A stretch of 64,000 nt of DNA. Origin: Cranoglanis bouderius. Lineage: Eukaryota > Chordata > Actinopteri > Siluriformes > Cranoglanididae. Under the pieces are notes generated by a model. That model saw only the letters and a list, made by a program, of their open reading frames with translations, searched no databases and had not been told where the DNA came from. A program made the translations under genes and the position numbers. The stretch spans positions 14,494,501-14,558,500 of the forward strand of contig CM042541.1 in assembly GCA_023630585.1 (NCBI GenBank). Direction: 5' to 3'. Of this stretch, positions 22,310 through 33,710 are shown piece after piece; positions within the stretch are counted from its first letter, which is position 1; the number at the start of each line of letters is the position of its first letter.

Positions 22310-22590
22310 AGGGATGGTTCACCCAAAAATGAAAATTCTGTCATCAATTACTCACCCTCATGTTGTTTCAAAACCATAAGACTTTTGTTCATCTTCGGAA
22401 CACAAACGAAGACATTTTTCATGAAGCCTGGGAGATTCCATTTACAGTCCAAGTAACCAAAAGTATCAAGCTCCAAAAAGTTCATAAAGGCATCGTAAAA
22501 GTAATCCATGTGACTCCAGAGGTTTAATCCCACTTTTATGAAGCAATACGCTGTGGATGCGTATCTTTTTGAAAACAGAGGGGTAAAATA
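22310..22590. repeat. Dispersed 'GGATGGTTCACCCAAAAATG' repeat
   Basis: Starts with AAAGGGATGGTTCACCCAAA preceded by TTAA-like sequence, then the ATTACTCACCCTCATGTTG motif and a CCATGTGACTCCAGAGG region. I recall this opening as a very common dispersed repeat of ostariophysan fishes, usually treated as a non-autonomous DNA transposon. Only one copy is seen here and its right end is uncertain, so class and limits are tentative. Confidence 0.55.
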
Positions 22591-22679
22591 TGTTTTCAAA
22601 AATAACGCTATACATGTGGAAGAGGCCTGTAAGACACACTGTTATCCATATCCATAGATAAAATTATGACCCTACAGTG

Positions 22680-22986
22680 AATTGTGAGAACAGCCGAAAA
22701 GATCATCGGGGTCTCTCTACCCACCGTCGACATCTCATTCAACAACCGCTGCATCCTCAATGCTGGTGGCTTTCCGGCTGCAGCGGTTGTTGAATGATGT
22801 GCCGTTGGCATCTTCCACGTGTATAACGACCCCTCTCACCCCTCTCATGGATTCTTTACCCTCCTGCCATCTGGCAGAAGGCACAGGAGCATCCGTGCCA
22901 CCACCAGCAGACTTTGCAACAGTTTCTTCCCTGAGGCAGTCAGATTACTCAACACCCTGCTGCTTCCCAATGCTCACCTGGGCTAG
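22680..22986 (+). pseudogene. LINE ORF2 C-terminal fragment
   Basis: The frame reads IVRTAEKIIGVSLPTVD, then after a disturbed stretch FFTLLPSGRRHRSIRATTSR and NSFFPEAVRLLN, ending with TAG at 22984-22986. The LPSGRR.RSIRA and NSFFP.AVRLLN motifs are characteristic of the tail following the reverse transcriptase domain in several fish LINEs. The disturbed stretch contains a 17-bp perfect inverted repeat (22736-22752 with 22780-22796) and a stop, suggesting a local inverted duplication. Inactive. Confidence 0.72.
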
Positions 22987-23132
22987 TCAAACACTTAACA
23001 CAGTAAGACTCAGTACACCGCACTTTACACAGCTGAATCAGTCACTTTTATATTATGGAACTTGTTTTTGCTGTCAGTATTGCTGCTATACTTGTGCTGC
23101 TACATTACACAATAATTTACAGTTATAGCCCA

Positions 23133-23218
23133 TGTTCTGTGTATTTATTGTCCTGTTTTGTGTATTTATTGTTCTGTTCTGTGTATTTATTGTCCTGTTT
23201 TGTGTATTTATTGTCTTG
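23133..23218. repeat. 21-bp tandem repeat, about four units
   Basis: Units of the form TTGTGTATTTATTGTCCTG, 21 bp each, differing at one or two bases. It lies within the LINE 3' region. The open frames across it simply echo the period as a seven-residue repeat. Confidence 0.9.
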
Positions 23219-23345
23219 CACTTGTCTCACACTGTGTATTGCACTTTATGTAGTCTTGCATATTGTTCTGTGTTGCACCATGGTCCTGAAAAAAATATAT
23301 TTAATTCCAATGTACAGTATACAAGCTATATAGTGAAATGACAAT

Positions 23346-24385
23346 AAAAACCCACTTGACTTGACTTAACTTAAAAGGTCATAATAATAAAAACAATCAT
23401 TGTTCCATTTTGAAGCCTTATCACTCCAGACCAGCATCAGGTACAGGAAGGGGGCGTTTGAGTTTTTTTATTTTTTTTTATTTTATAAAACAGTTTATGT
23501 GCAAATTCTGTTACAGAGCCAATGTCTTTAAGAGAATGTTTAATGGTTCAGGCATGGTGCTAAACTGAAGGCCATAAACATCTGTTACTTATTAGCTGCA
23601 TTAACCTCATAGCTGTACAGAGACGAACATCTGCAATGTAGTATTCCTGCAGATATGTGTTGTTTGATGCAGTATTCAGGAGCTCATTTTTAAGCTTGGC
23701 TTTTGCAGGATCTAGTCATGCACAGTGTGTTAGCAATTTTGTAGTTAATCACTTTTTCTGATGGCATGATGTTTACAGACCAGTTCATCACATGAACTCC
23801 AGCTTCGGGTTCCTCAGTGCTGCTCGAATTTTCATGAGAAACCAGGGGGCTCACTGAGTTCAAATGACATTATGCATCGCTGACATGCGATGTAACAATG
23901 TGATGCAAGTTGTGCTCAGAAGCAGAATTTCAAATATCCGTATTCATGATTCAAATACAAAAAGTGCATCCATGCAAAGCAAACGAGTCAGAAGAAATCA
24001 GCTTCAGCATCTCTCTACTCAACAGCTCATTATGAAGCCCTTCAGATGCTTTGGAGCAGGAAAGCTTGAAAGTGTGGTTCTGTGGCTATGTAGGACTGGC
24101 ATACAGTATCTCTGTTCCCTGCTAAGCAGCACCTGATTGATTATACGCATTCCACAGGAGGATCATACTTCCCCGAGGAGAACAGAAATGTATACGTTCT
24201 CATTATCATCTCTGTGTCTTGTTTAAAATTCTCCACATGATCTCTAATCGTGTTAACCCCTGTAGTATCAGGCGGAGTGCATCAGATCCTATAAGCGTGG
24301 TTTATTAGCATTCATAATCCCTGTTCGCTGTAGCTCCCTTTTTTCACTTCTTATTTCTTCTTTGTCACCTCTTTACCCAAGTACT
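23346..24385. other. Unique non-coding stretch
   Basis: No terminal repeats or transposase similarity. The segment at 23690-24330 is complex, with a 90-codon frame at 23864-24136 that has no recognisable domain. Confidence 0.45.
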
Positions 24386-24389
24386 AATG

Positions 24390-25600
24390 CCTTGCACAAG
24401 TATTTCTCCACCCTGAACTTTTCCACATTTTGTTGTGTGGAAACAGCATCATGAAGACCAAGGAGCTATCAAAACAAGTCTGGGACAAAGTTCTGGAAAT
24501 GTATCAATCAGGGTTTGTTTATTTAAAAAAAAAAAAAACCTCAAATATCCTACAGAGCACTACAGATCATTGAAAAAATAAATTAATATGGTACACCATG
24601 ATTCCGCCTCGAGGGGTCATGATTCTGCCTCGAGGGTCACCAAAAGCCAGTGACATGCTAAAAAACAGTTTCTTTCCATCCGCAACGGCCTCATCAACAA
24701 TACTCAGGACCAACCATGGTCTCTTATCCGGCTCCATGGACATTACACATTACATTAATGAACAACCCCACATTGTAGTTTCATATGCGTTACATTAACG
24801 CACACAACCCAGACTGCTTTACTGCACCTTCTTACTTTCAAACTGTGAGCATTTGCACTGGACCACTTTTGCACATCCTGCACTAATGTACAGTTAATGT
24901 CTTTATTTTTTATTTTCCTAAATCTTTATATTTTTCTATTTATGCTGATAGTTTTCATAGCTTTATAGTTTTTTTAGGCTACTCCTTTTCATAACTTTCT
25001 CTCTTGTTTGGCTTATTAATAATATTATTTTATTTCTTGTATTTTACTGTTAGTGTTAACTAACAGTACACCAAGACAAATTCCTTGTGCATGTAAACCC
25101 ACGGTACTTGGCAATAAAGGTGATTCTGATTCTGATTCTGATAAAGAAGGGATTAGCCAGAGAAGCAACCAAGAGGCCAAGGCTAACTCTGAAGGAGCAT
25201 GAGAGAACCACAGCTCAGCTGGGAGAAGTTATTAACAAGGCGACCATAGCTCAGATACTCCTCCACTTTATGGAAGAGTGGGCGTAATATGAAATCCCAT
25301 TTGGAATAGGATAGAATGTCAGGATGTTCAAAGTTTGTTTTGGGGTTTTTTTTATAGCCAAACCCTGATTGATACGTTGTCCTGGATAGCTCCTCAGTCT
25401 TCACGATGCTGTTTGTTTGGATCTGTTTTCTAACAATCTCTGTGGCCTTCCAGGAACTGGTGTATTTATACTAAAATCAAGTAAGATTTTAACTGCAGAT
25501 AAGTAAACTCCATTCAAATAATTATGTGACTTGTGATGGCAACTAGTTGCACCACAATTTAGGGATTTCCGAGCAATGGGGGTTGAATACATTTGCAATC
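24390..25600. mobile_element. Fold-back Tc1-like derivative split by a LINE
   Basis: At left, a terminal-type CACAAGTATTTCTCCACCC leads to a transposase start at 24451 on the plus strand (MKTKELSKQVWDKVLEMYQS, then stops). After the LINE insert (24576-25142) the plus strand resumes with the next region (AREATKRP, then a STTIAQ-like part to about 25285). At 25300-25404 the minus strand carries the same N-terminal start again (MKTEELSR ... TYQSGFGYKK), continuing outward to a terminal-type ATTGCAAATGTATTCAACCC at about 25600. Two 5' halves thus face each other. The catalytic domain is absent. Confidence 0.72.
24576..25142 (+). mobile_element. LINE 3' end with (GATTCT)n tail, nested
   Basis: A short ORF2-tail remnant (MLKNSFFPSATASS near 24656) is followed by a 3' region ending in ACAAATTCCTTGTGCATGTA, TTGGCAATAAAGGTGATTCT and a short GATTCT tandem tail (25120-25142), a typical end of a fish LINE. 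It interrupts the Tc1-like transposase region, so it arrived later. A different LINE family from that at 22676. Confidence 0.75.
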
Positions 25601-25604
25601 ATAA

Positions 25605-26550
25605 CTGTTATGTTTATTTTTTATTTTTCATTTTTAATTGTTAGTTATTTTGCAACTATATTCATCTCTGTTCATTTTCTTTCCTTGGATATTTTACTGT
25701 GATAATTATTTTGGAAAGCACTTCCCAAAACGTTTTTGCGTTACAGCCTACGTATTATTATTACTAGCATTATTTACAACTTATCTTGAATATGCTGCAT
25801 TAGCACAGGTCTTGGCTGTGGTTGATTTTAAATATGTCTGATCTACAGATATTTTTGCAGATTTTTCAGTGTGCTGATGTACTCTTTCTTTTCTAAGCCT
25901 ACTAAACAACTCTACTGGCATGTGAAAGGGTAATAAACAAATATCCACATTCAGAAGGAGATTTTCCTAGTTAATGTTCTCTGCAAACAAATTGGGACCG
26001 ATGAAAAATGGTGATTTTCTCCTGTATCGGGCTGTGATGGTTCACTGATAAGGCTCATTCTTTGACTATTCAAATCGACTCTAGCCAAATAAAGACCGTC
26101 ACTCATTTTATGTGAACTGTGCAATTGGTATTTGGACTGTCCAGTGTTTGTTCAAAGAACAAAAATTTATTTTTTAAATAAGCTTTACAGAGAAGCTGTG
26201 CAATTTAATCAAAAGGTTTTAGTGGAAACTATGGAAGAAGAACAATCGCAGGTCAAAATATGGCAAAGTTCCAGCTTGAGCCACTTGGGAGCTGAAATAT
26301 TTGTGCCTTATTGGTGAGCTGAGTCAAATCATCTAAGTCACTGAAACAGCTGAAATTTCCATTGCCTTTACATGCGCATCCTGATTTTACAGAGTGATGG
26401 ATGTCTCCCGATTCCACCCCATCTACTTTTCTGATAGAAAGGATTTAAGGAAGTTTAAATTGTGCTGCAAAATCAGTAAATGGAACAACTATCATAAATA
26501 GCTAATTTTCACAACTAGCAAGAATAACTAACTATCTGTTAGGTGTGAAA
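25605..26550. other. Non-coding stretch, no recognised element
   Basis: AT-rich. Short frames at 25638-25841 and 26132-26317 lack domains. Confidence 0.5.
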
Positions 26551-26554
26551 TGTC

Positions 26555-26720
26555 ACAACCATCCATCCATTTTCTGTACCGCTTATCCTACAGAAGGTAA
26601 TGGGGAGCCTGGAACTTATCCCAGGGAAGATGGACTGGGGTCTTTGGACTGGGGGAGGAACCGAAGGAAACCCCTTGAAGCACGGGGACAACATGCAAAC
26701 TCCATGCACCCAGGATAGTG

Positions 26721-26724
<4 letters not shown>
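26555..26724 (-). mobile_element. SINE fragment (V-SINE-like), minus
   Basis: Antisense of the SINE tail (CATCCATTTTCTGTACCGCT at 26565) and body (CTTTGGACTGGGGGAGGAAC, then ACATGCAAACTCCATGC). The tRNA head is missing and is replaced by the (AC)n tract. The orientation is opposite to the copies at 9292 and 20655. Confidence 0.72.

Positions 26725-26757
<33 letters not shown>
26725..26757. repeat. (AC)n microsatellite at a Tc1 end
   Basis: About 16 AC units running straight into the terminal CAGTGGGTATAG of the Tc1-like fragment. The other copy of that family (54545-55767) has a similar CA tract at the same end. Confidence 0.93.
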
Positions 26758-26759
<2 letters not shown>

Positions 26760-27010
26760 GGGTATAGAAAAGAATCACCCCCCCCCCCCCACCCAAAAAA
26801 AAAAATCACATTTTGAAATGAAGACGGACACAGTTTTTGTTTTATCCAGCTGTATTTACTCAGTGCAACTTATAACATCCAGGTGAAAGATATAACACCA
26901 ACATGTCAGCATAAAAAACCAGAATCACCGAGTTGGAAAAAGGATCCCCCCCCAAAAAAAATGACTTGTAAACTCAATCAGGTGCGGCTAATCACCTTCT
27001 CAATGGCACA
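26756..27010 (+). mobile_element. Tc1-like terminal fragment, 'CAGTGGGTATAGAAAAGAAT' family
   Basis: Starts with CAGTGGGTATAGAAAAGAAT and continues through TATTTACTCAGTGCAACTTA, the ATATAACACCAACATGTCAG region and AATGACTTGTAAACTCAATC to about 27010. This matches the antisense of 55500-55767. Only the terminal repeat and 5' non-coding part remain. Confidence 0.8.
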
Positions 27011-29662
27011 CAAAGCCATCCAAAAGAATGATTCCCCTGATCAATCCTATGACTTGTGTGGTCCATGGTTTCTTCAGTTCCCCACTCACAACTTAGCGCC
27101 TACCTGCAATTAGTTCCCATTTACTGTTTCACATTTAGAACTTTAAAAAAAGCCAGACAGCACATGCCCACAAGCAATGTGCAAAGTGACCCAAGCAATT
27201 TTTCATTCCTGGTGTTATGTAGAATATCCAGAACACTCATGAATATCCACAATGCACTGCAGTAGGATAGTGTCCAAACAATGTAACTACGGAATGCTAA
27301 GCACCAATGGTGTTGTCATTCGAGCAGTCTTAGCACATGTCGAGGATCACCTGTCATTCGGCCAAATCAGAGCGTGTGTAGATACAGATTGCGAGCTGGT
27401 AGATACACGCTAGTCGCTTCAGGACAGCTCCAAAAGCAGAGTGGACTGGCAATTTAATGAACTGTTGAAAAATTAATAGAAGTCGCTGCAGGTTATCTGT
27501 TCTCCATGAGTTTGCGGCAAGTGAGTGATGAGTCCGGCCTGCATGAATGAGCTAGAGGCTGGTTGATTACAGGCAGGAATGCAAGATGATAAGCAGGATG
27601 AAACAGATAGAGCTCCTCTGTGGTGCACAGTGAGCCTGCTGCTTCTCCATCTCTGCTTTAATTGGTTTGACCTCCCCCTCATTACTGGCTGTCTGCTTCG
27701 GCAAATACAGAATTAATTATAACAATAAGCAACACTGCAAACTGATAAAGTCACTTTGCAGTAACAGAAGCAGTGACACTCTGAACACTTGAGGGACTGT
27801 GGTTGGCATTCAGTAAACCTTTCTCTAACACAAACCCACGCTGCAATCCCTGTTTGCATCATGAATTTTAAAAAAAATGGAGCACAAAGAATGGATATTT
27901 GCTGATATTTGCTTTCATCATGAATGCTTTCTTATCTCATAAAGCCCACAATGCTTCTCTTTTCCTATGCAGCCTGACAACGAGTCAAAAAACAAAACAA
28001 ACTCATATTCACATTATATATTTATCATACCTCGAAGGAACAGTTCAGCCAAAATGAAATGCTCAAATTTTGACTCCAAATGTAGTCCATCAGCCATCAC
28101 ACGTTTGGAGTGTAATGTTTGCTTTTTTTAGTTTTGCACTCAATATTTGAGGTTAGTGTAGTTGCAGTAAATTCAAGTCTACCTCACCCTAAAATGTTTT
28201 CTAGAAATACATGCCCAAATTCAAAGTGGAACTATATTATCATTCACATTCTGTACCACCTTCACACTTTGGGAGGTGAGACCTAAATGGTCAAATGACA
28301 CCAAACTATGCTAAGAAAAAAGTGACTCTGTCCATATCAGCAAATCTGAAGAACTGGTTGTGAATTGAGGTTTATATTTACAGAAAAGGTTGTAGCTGAG
28401 ACTGACTTCCAATATCCATAGCGCCGAAGTATAATTAAAGCTTCAAATACTCGACCCTAAATATGGTTGGGCTGAGAGACAGCATTTGGGTAAAATTGTC
28501 ATTAAAAATGCTGAATGTTTCTTTAAATATTAGTCAGCTAACATCTGAGACAGCCGACATTGCACTTGATTACCTCTCAAAAAAGATGATGAGGTTGAAT
28601 TCTATTAGAGCCTCTGAATTATTGTGGATTGTGGATGGGAAATATTATCTGCTGCGACATTTGGAGTGTCTTTCCAGGGCCGAACTCCAAGCAAATCATT
28701 TCAGACTTTCCTTTGATCTGAGTTACGCCCCTCATTACTATTGGTGACCAACAAAAGGAGCGACCACAGACACCCAACAGCATTTGTAATGCAAATGTCG
28801 GCTGCTGTTACAGTCCACGGTCGAAAGAAGATGCTATGAGACACTGCACTCGGTGCGGCGCATGGCTCGCCTCTGGCTTCTTTCACATTTGCTGTAGCAC
28901 TGTGTGTTTCCTCTCAGGCAACCAGGTGTTGAAGTATATATTCAGTGAAGTAAATCTCATCACAGAATGTTTTAACAAACTACAAAGAGCATGCCATCTG
29001 CCTTTGTATCCTATTCACTTTATTTGTTTTTTTTTAATTGCACAATTTATATTGTGATGCTGTATATTCTATTGAAACAAATGAGGAATTCAGCCAGAAA
29101 TTAAATGTACACATTTCATTGTTATTTCCATGTTTGAGTCAAAAGATTTGCACTGAACCTATTAGACTAATGTGGATAAATCGCTTAAAACTGAAGCTTA
29201 TGTTCTACTACTGGCTTGATGTTATCCACAAGCAAACATTACAAGTAATAATCATAATTAATCATTATAATAAAAGCTATAGTTTGTCATTTTGTGAGCC
29301 CCCTCTGCTGCTTGAGAGATCTTTTTTCCCCTTAACTGACACCATTTCCTGCACTGAAACTTTGTTTGCCTTATGGGTTGCCTTTTATGGAATAGGAGCA
29401 GCACTGAGCTCGAGGAGGATCTAATCTATGGGCAGGAGAAAATGTTCTGCTTTAAAATTGTTAGCTACGTTTGCCTTGAAGGTTCAGTGCAAAGCTTTAC
29501 CCTACATGGAAATAACAATGAAACGTGTACAATTCAGTACCTTTTGAGAAATAATAACCATTAGTGTTTCATATACAGTATAATCTTATATAATGTACAG
29601 GATCCCAACAATAAAAAAATAATAATAAAGTTAATAGGATATTTAGATATATTTCATTTTCT
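27011..29662. other. Unique non-coding stretch
   Basis: The longest stretch without a recognised mobile element. The parts at about 27440-27720 and 28450-28900 are complex. Open frames of 60-128 codons (for example 28463-28747 and 29038-29424) show no domain, and their codon use is like the flanks. A weak resemblance to the 'GTTCACCCAAAATGAA' repeat occurs at 28035-28065. Confidence 0.45.
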
Positions 29663-29670
29663 TACCTAGA

Positions 29671-30002
29671 CAGAGGTGGGTAGTAATGTGCTATATTTAC
29701 TTCGTTACATTTACTTAATTAACTTTTTGAAAAAAAAATTAACTTTTAAGAGTAGGTTTAACTGGCCATACTTATATTCTTACTCAAGTTCATTTTTAAT
29801 CACAGAAATGTACTTTTACTGCATTACATTCGGTGGTGTTCCTCTGTTACTGTTAAATGTTAATGAATATACGTAGTTTTAATAATTAGTTTATATCACG
29901 TATAATGAGGTGCAGTGGTCTGAATGCGGACACAACAACCGCTCACTTTTTTAGCAGCTCAGTCCTGGAGAGGGGGAAGAAATGAGTGCGTCGACGGAGG
30001 CA

Positions 30003-30069
<67 letters not shown>

Positions 30070-30670
30070 TGCTAACATACTAACACACACAAACACTCAC
30101 TCTCTCTACACACACACTTTCTCTTCTGTTCTGTTCTATAGTCTGTTCTTTTGTTCTGTTGTTTTGTTTAAATGCAGATGCTGACAAGTTTGTGTTGTTA
30201 AAATGTTGTGAAAATAAAGACAGTCGACTGTTGGGAAAATGTGTTGTTGTTTTTTTTTTGTTGTTTTTTTTTGTAATTGGGTGTGTGTGTGAGAGAGAGA
30301 GATTTTGGGTTGAAAATGACAGGTTCTCCTATTTATTGTACCCAATCACAGGACTGGGATATGCTGCTTTATCATGAACCCAGGTTTTATATCATATAAA
30401 CAGAACAGACCAACTTTCAAGTAGAGGTGTGACTTACAGTTCTCCATGTAGTCTGAGATTCAGGATTTTCCCTTCACTTTAATCAGATCCAAAGTAACTA
30501 GTAACTTGCTACATGAGTAGTCGTCTCATTGGATACTTTATTACTCTTACTCAAGTAATTATTAACATTATCGCTTTTACTATTACTTGAGTAATTATTT
30601 TTAATTAAAAGTAAAACAAGTAGTTTTACTTGTACTTGAGTAAAAGTTTTGGGTACTCTACCCACTTCTG
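29671..30670. mobile_element. hAT-like element, 1 kb, non-autonomous
   Basis: The ends are inverted repeats CAGAGGTGGGTAG (29671) and the reverse complement of CTACCCACTTCTG (ends 30670). Both sides then continue with ACTCAAGTA/TACTTGAGT-rich sequence typical of a common fish hAT-type repeat. The flanking eight bases, TACCTAGA (29663-29670) and TGCCTATA (30671-30678), agree at six of eight positions, consistent with a decayed 8-bp hAT duplication. No transposase. The middle holds a long (AC)n tract. Confidence 0.78.
30003..30064. repeat. (AC)n microsatellite
   Basis: About 31 AC units inside the hAT-like element, followed by degenerate AC-rich sequence to 30115. Confidence 0.97.
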
Positions 30671-31014
30671 TGCCTATATTTCTCACACAACTAAACAACA
30701 TATTTGTCTTGAATAACATTTCGGGATAATAATAGTTGGAATGAAAAATGTGAGGGCGTGCTGTTATAATCAACAACAAGGTGGTGTGATCAAGCGGAGT
30801 TACATGTACTGTTACCTCCCCGACGTTGATTATTTTCCTAAAACAGTACATCCCCAAGTGTCTTCATTCCTACCACAGCAATTTTTTATTTTTTATTTTT
30901 TAAAGAATGATATGTCATACTTTTTAGCAGTTTATAGTTACACTTAATGTTGTGGAACATCATGCAAAGCAAGTTACTTCCTTTTATCACATAGCATCTA
31001 TAGACCTGCTATAA

Positions 31015-31491
<477 letters not shown>

Positions 31492-31810
31492 CTGCTATAA
31501 TGTAAGTAAGAACCCCAAGCGTAAATGCCTCTGTCCTGAAGACTTTCCCATGCCAGAAAATGTAAAATTACAGCTTTACCTATGATTGTTACAAAGCACT
31601 GACACTGGAGACTCCTTCCATAAAGGTTAAATAAACTTCTACTTAGAGAGAACTTCACCATATCAGAAAATAAATGCTTTTCTTTGTTAAATAGCACATT
31701 ACAAAACATTTATTTTTAACCTTAGTCTCTGTGAATGAGTTACTATAGAAACAATAAAGCATTAGAATAAGTGCATTAATATAAACCTGTGATTTGCCTT
31801 ACAACTGGCA

Positions 31811-33304
31811 ATCAACACCTTCTTACCAGTTAGAGAGCCTTACTAATCAATTCAACTGGCATATGTTATAATTATACAGTAAATGATGAATCTTTAAATA
31901 TAAAGTATAATCTCAGTAAAAAAAAATAATGCTGTGTACTAATTGTAGAAATAAAAATTTTGTTTTTTTTATTATTTTATTTTATTTATTTATTTTTTGC
32001 TAGTGCACTCAGACTGTATGAACACTGGGCACGCTAGCGGTTTTTACCATCAGTCTCTGGCACAAACTCAAAAGTTCGCCTTCCCAATGGAAACAAATTA
32101 TTCCTGCTATCAGTTTGGCCACGTTCTCCAAAGCTTCTTTACTGGCACTAATTGAATGGAAGAGTAGCATGTAAAACCCATAAATGTCCCATTGGAGGAG
32201 CAGCATATCCATGATGGTGGGCTAAACCGCTCCCTTGCAGCTCATTAACTTCTTAACAGCCAACAATGTAACATAATTAGAATAAGGGATGACTCGGACA
32301 TGTCCGGAGGCGGTTTTTATGTGGAAATGCTTTAATGCAAGTAGCACATGTCAGGATTTGCTCGGATGGATAAACAATCATGGTGGCGTGAGCTATAACT
32401 AATGGCGTCATCCTGCAAGGCTAAATTATCATGTAATTCATATTACAGAGAGGTCTTTTAGACTTACAGGACTGAGGGTGGCCATGTGTGTTAATTATCA
32501 AACTAATTGTTCCCATTCAGGAATAATAAAAGTAAAATAGGTTAGCATACATGCCTCTGAAACCACAGTTAAATTGGGCTGTGTTACTATAATTAGAAGG
32601 TAACGTTAATAGTTGGTAAAACAATTTGTATTCAACTCTTCCATGAAATAAATATGCTTGCAGATGGAAACCTATTAGTATCTTTGGTATTGTGTACTTT
32701 CATAGTTTTCATTGTATTTCAACTTCATACATAAATGATTTACTGGTGATTCAACCATTACATAGTTTGAATTATTGCTCATTTTTCTGCTATATTGTTA
32801 TCCGAAGGAATTCCAAAGGAAGCTGTCGCACATGTAGTAATATAGTAATATAAATGTGGGAAATTTCTGAAGATGAAGATATCAGCAAAAGTGAGTTTGG
32901 GGATTTATTTTTCACTTCCTTACCTTGCTTTAGTTTAAGGAAAGCTCCTTGTGCCTACTTGACCCTGAAATTAAACATTTTGTTCTGATCAGTCAGCCAT
33001 TCAATAAAAATGACTTATTAATAGCATTTTAGGCAGCAAGTTTTTTTTGTGAAATTCAGACAAAAGTGAAAGGCAGTCAGTGGAGGACTGTTATAACAGG
33101 GTTACAACTATGTATTTAACACTTCTAGTTGGATTCAGGTAAGTTCTAGTTGGGGTAAGTTCTAGTTGGATTCAGGTAAGTTCTAGTTACTTGAAAAACC
33201 AAACTTAAAATTGTCAAATCTTCTGTAACATCATGGTAGTATTGTGGTTAAATATGTAATAAACACAGTTACCATGCAGTATCACACTTAAAACGTAGTA
33301 AAGA
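31811..33304. other. Unique non-coding stretch, candidate regulatory DNA
   Basis: The segment at about 32200-32560 is complex, of balanced composition and rich in TAAT/ATTA cores (ACATAATTAGAATAAGG, TTAATTATCAAACTAATTG), a texture like conserved developmental enhancers; this is inference. A short direct repeat (AGTTCTAGTTGGATTCAGGT, 33124-33190) and an AT-rich low-complexity patch (31958-31997) are also present. Confidence 0.45.
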
Positions 33305-33560
33305 GGAATTTTAGTAAGGGAAGAAAACACTAGGAGGTGTGCTGTTATAGGAAAATAATCAACAACAGGGTGATGTGATGAAGCAGAGTTACTCTCACCA
33401 CCCCGAAGATTATTTTCCTATAACAGCACATATTGAAGTGTTTTATTCCTCTTTGACCACAGCAATTCACCAATGAGTAAACATTTTCTAATAATTAAAG
33501 AATGACACAAGAATGACATACTTTTTACCTGTTCACAGTTACATTTAATGGGCTTCATTT
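33305..33560 (+). repeat. Hairpin-repeat family, A-B-C-D, best stem
   Basis: The arms 33338-33360 and 33408-33430 are perfect 23-bp reverse complements around a 47-nt centre. The centre carries the B motif (GGGTGATGTGATGAAGCAGA ... CACCACCCC). Weaker pairing continues outward to about 33325 and 33440 (AAACACT with AGTGTTTT). Module D follows (ACCACAGCAATTCACCAATG ... CAGTTACATTTAATG), and the copy stops near 33555. Non-coding. Confidence 0.8.
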
Positions 33561-33710
33561 ATCAAAGTTTTAGTAAATTTTTGTGTAAATGTTTTCCTAG
33601 GCCACACCTACCAGATTTACAAAAGTATTATAATGCCGATTTTCTTCTTACTCAGTGGTGATAAATGGCAATTACCTGGAAAGTACAAAGAGCATTCATG
33701 CTACTGCTAC

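Larger units (their letters stand above)
22676..23345 (+). mobile_element. LINE 3' end (L2/CR1/Rex1-like), 5'-truncated
   Basis: The last part of a reverse-transcriptase ORF (22680-22986) is followed by a 3' region of about 350 bp. That region contains a 21-bp tandem repeat (23133-23218) and the ending ATGACAATAAAAACCCACTT plus a CTTGACTTGACTTAACTTAA tail, a short tandem of the kind often seen at LINE 3' ends. 5' truncation is normal for LINEs. Confidence 0.72.

Noticed and set aside
28035..28065. Second copy of the 'GTTCACCCAAAAATG' repeat
   Set aside because: Only a short imperfect match (AACAGTTCAGCCAAAATGAA) with no continuing similarity.
28463..29424. Open frames of 94 and 128 codons as exons
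   Set aside because: No recognisable protein; overlapping frames and AT-rich composition fit chance in non-coding DNA.
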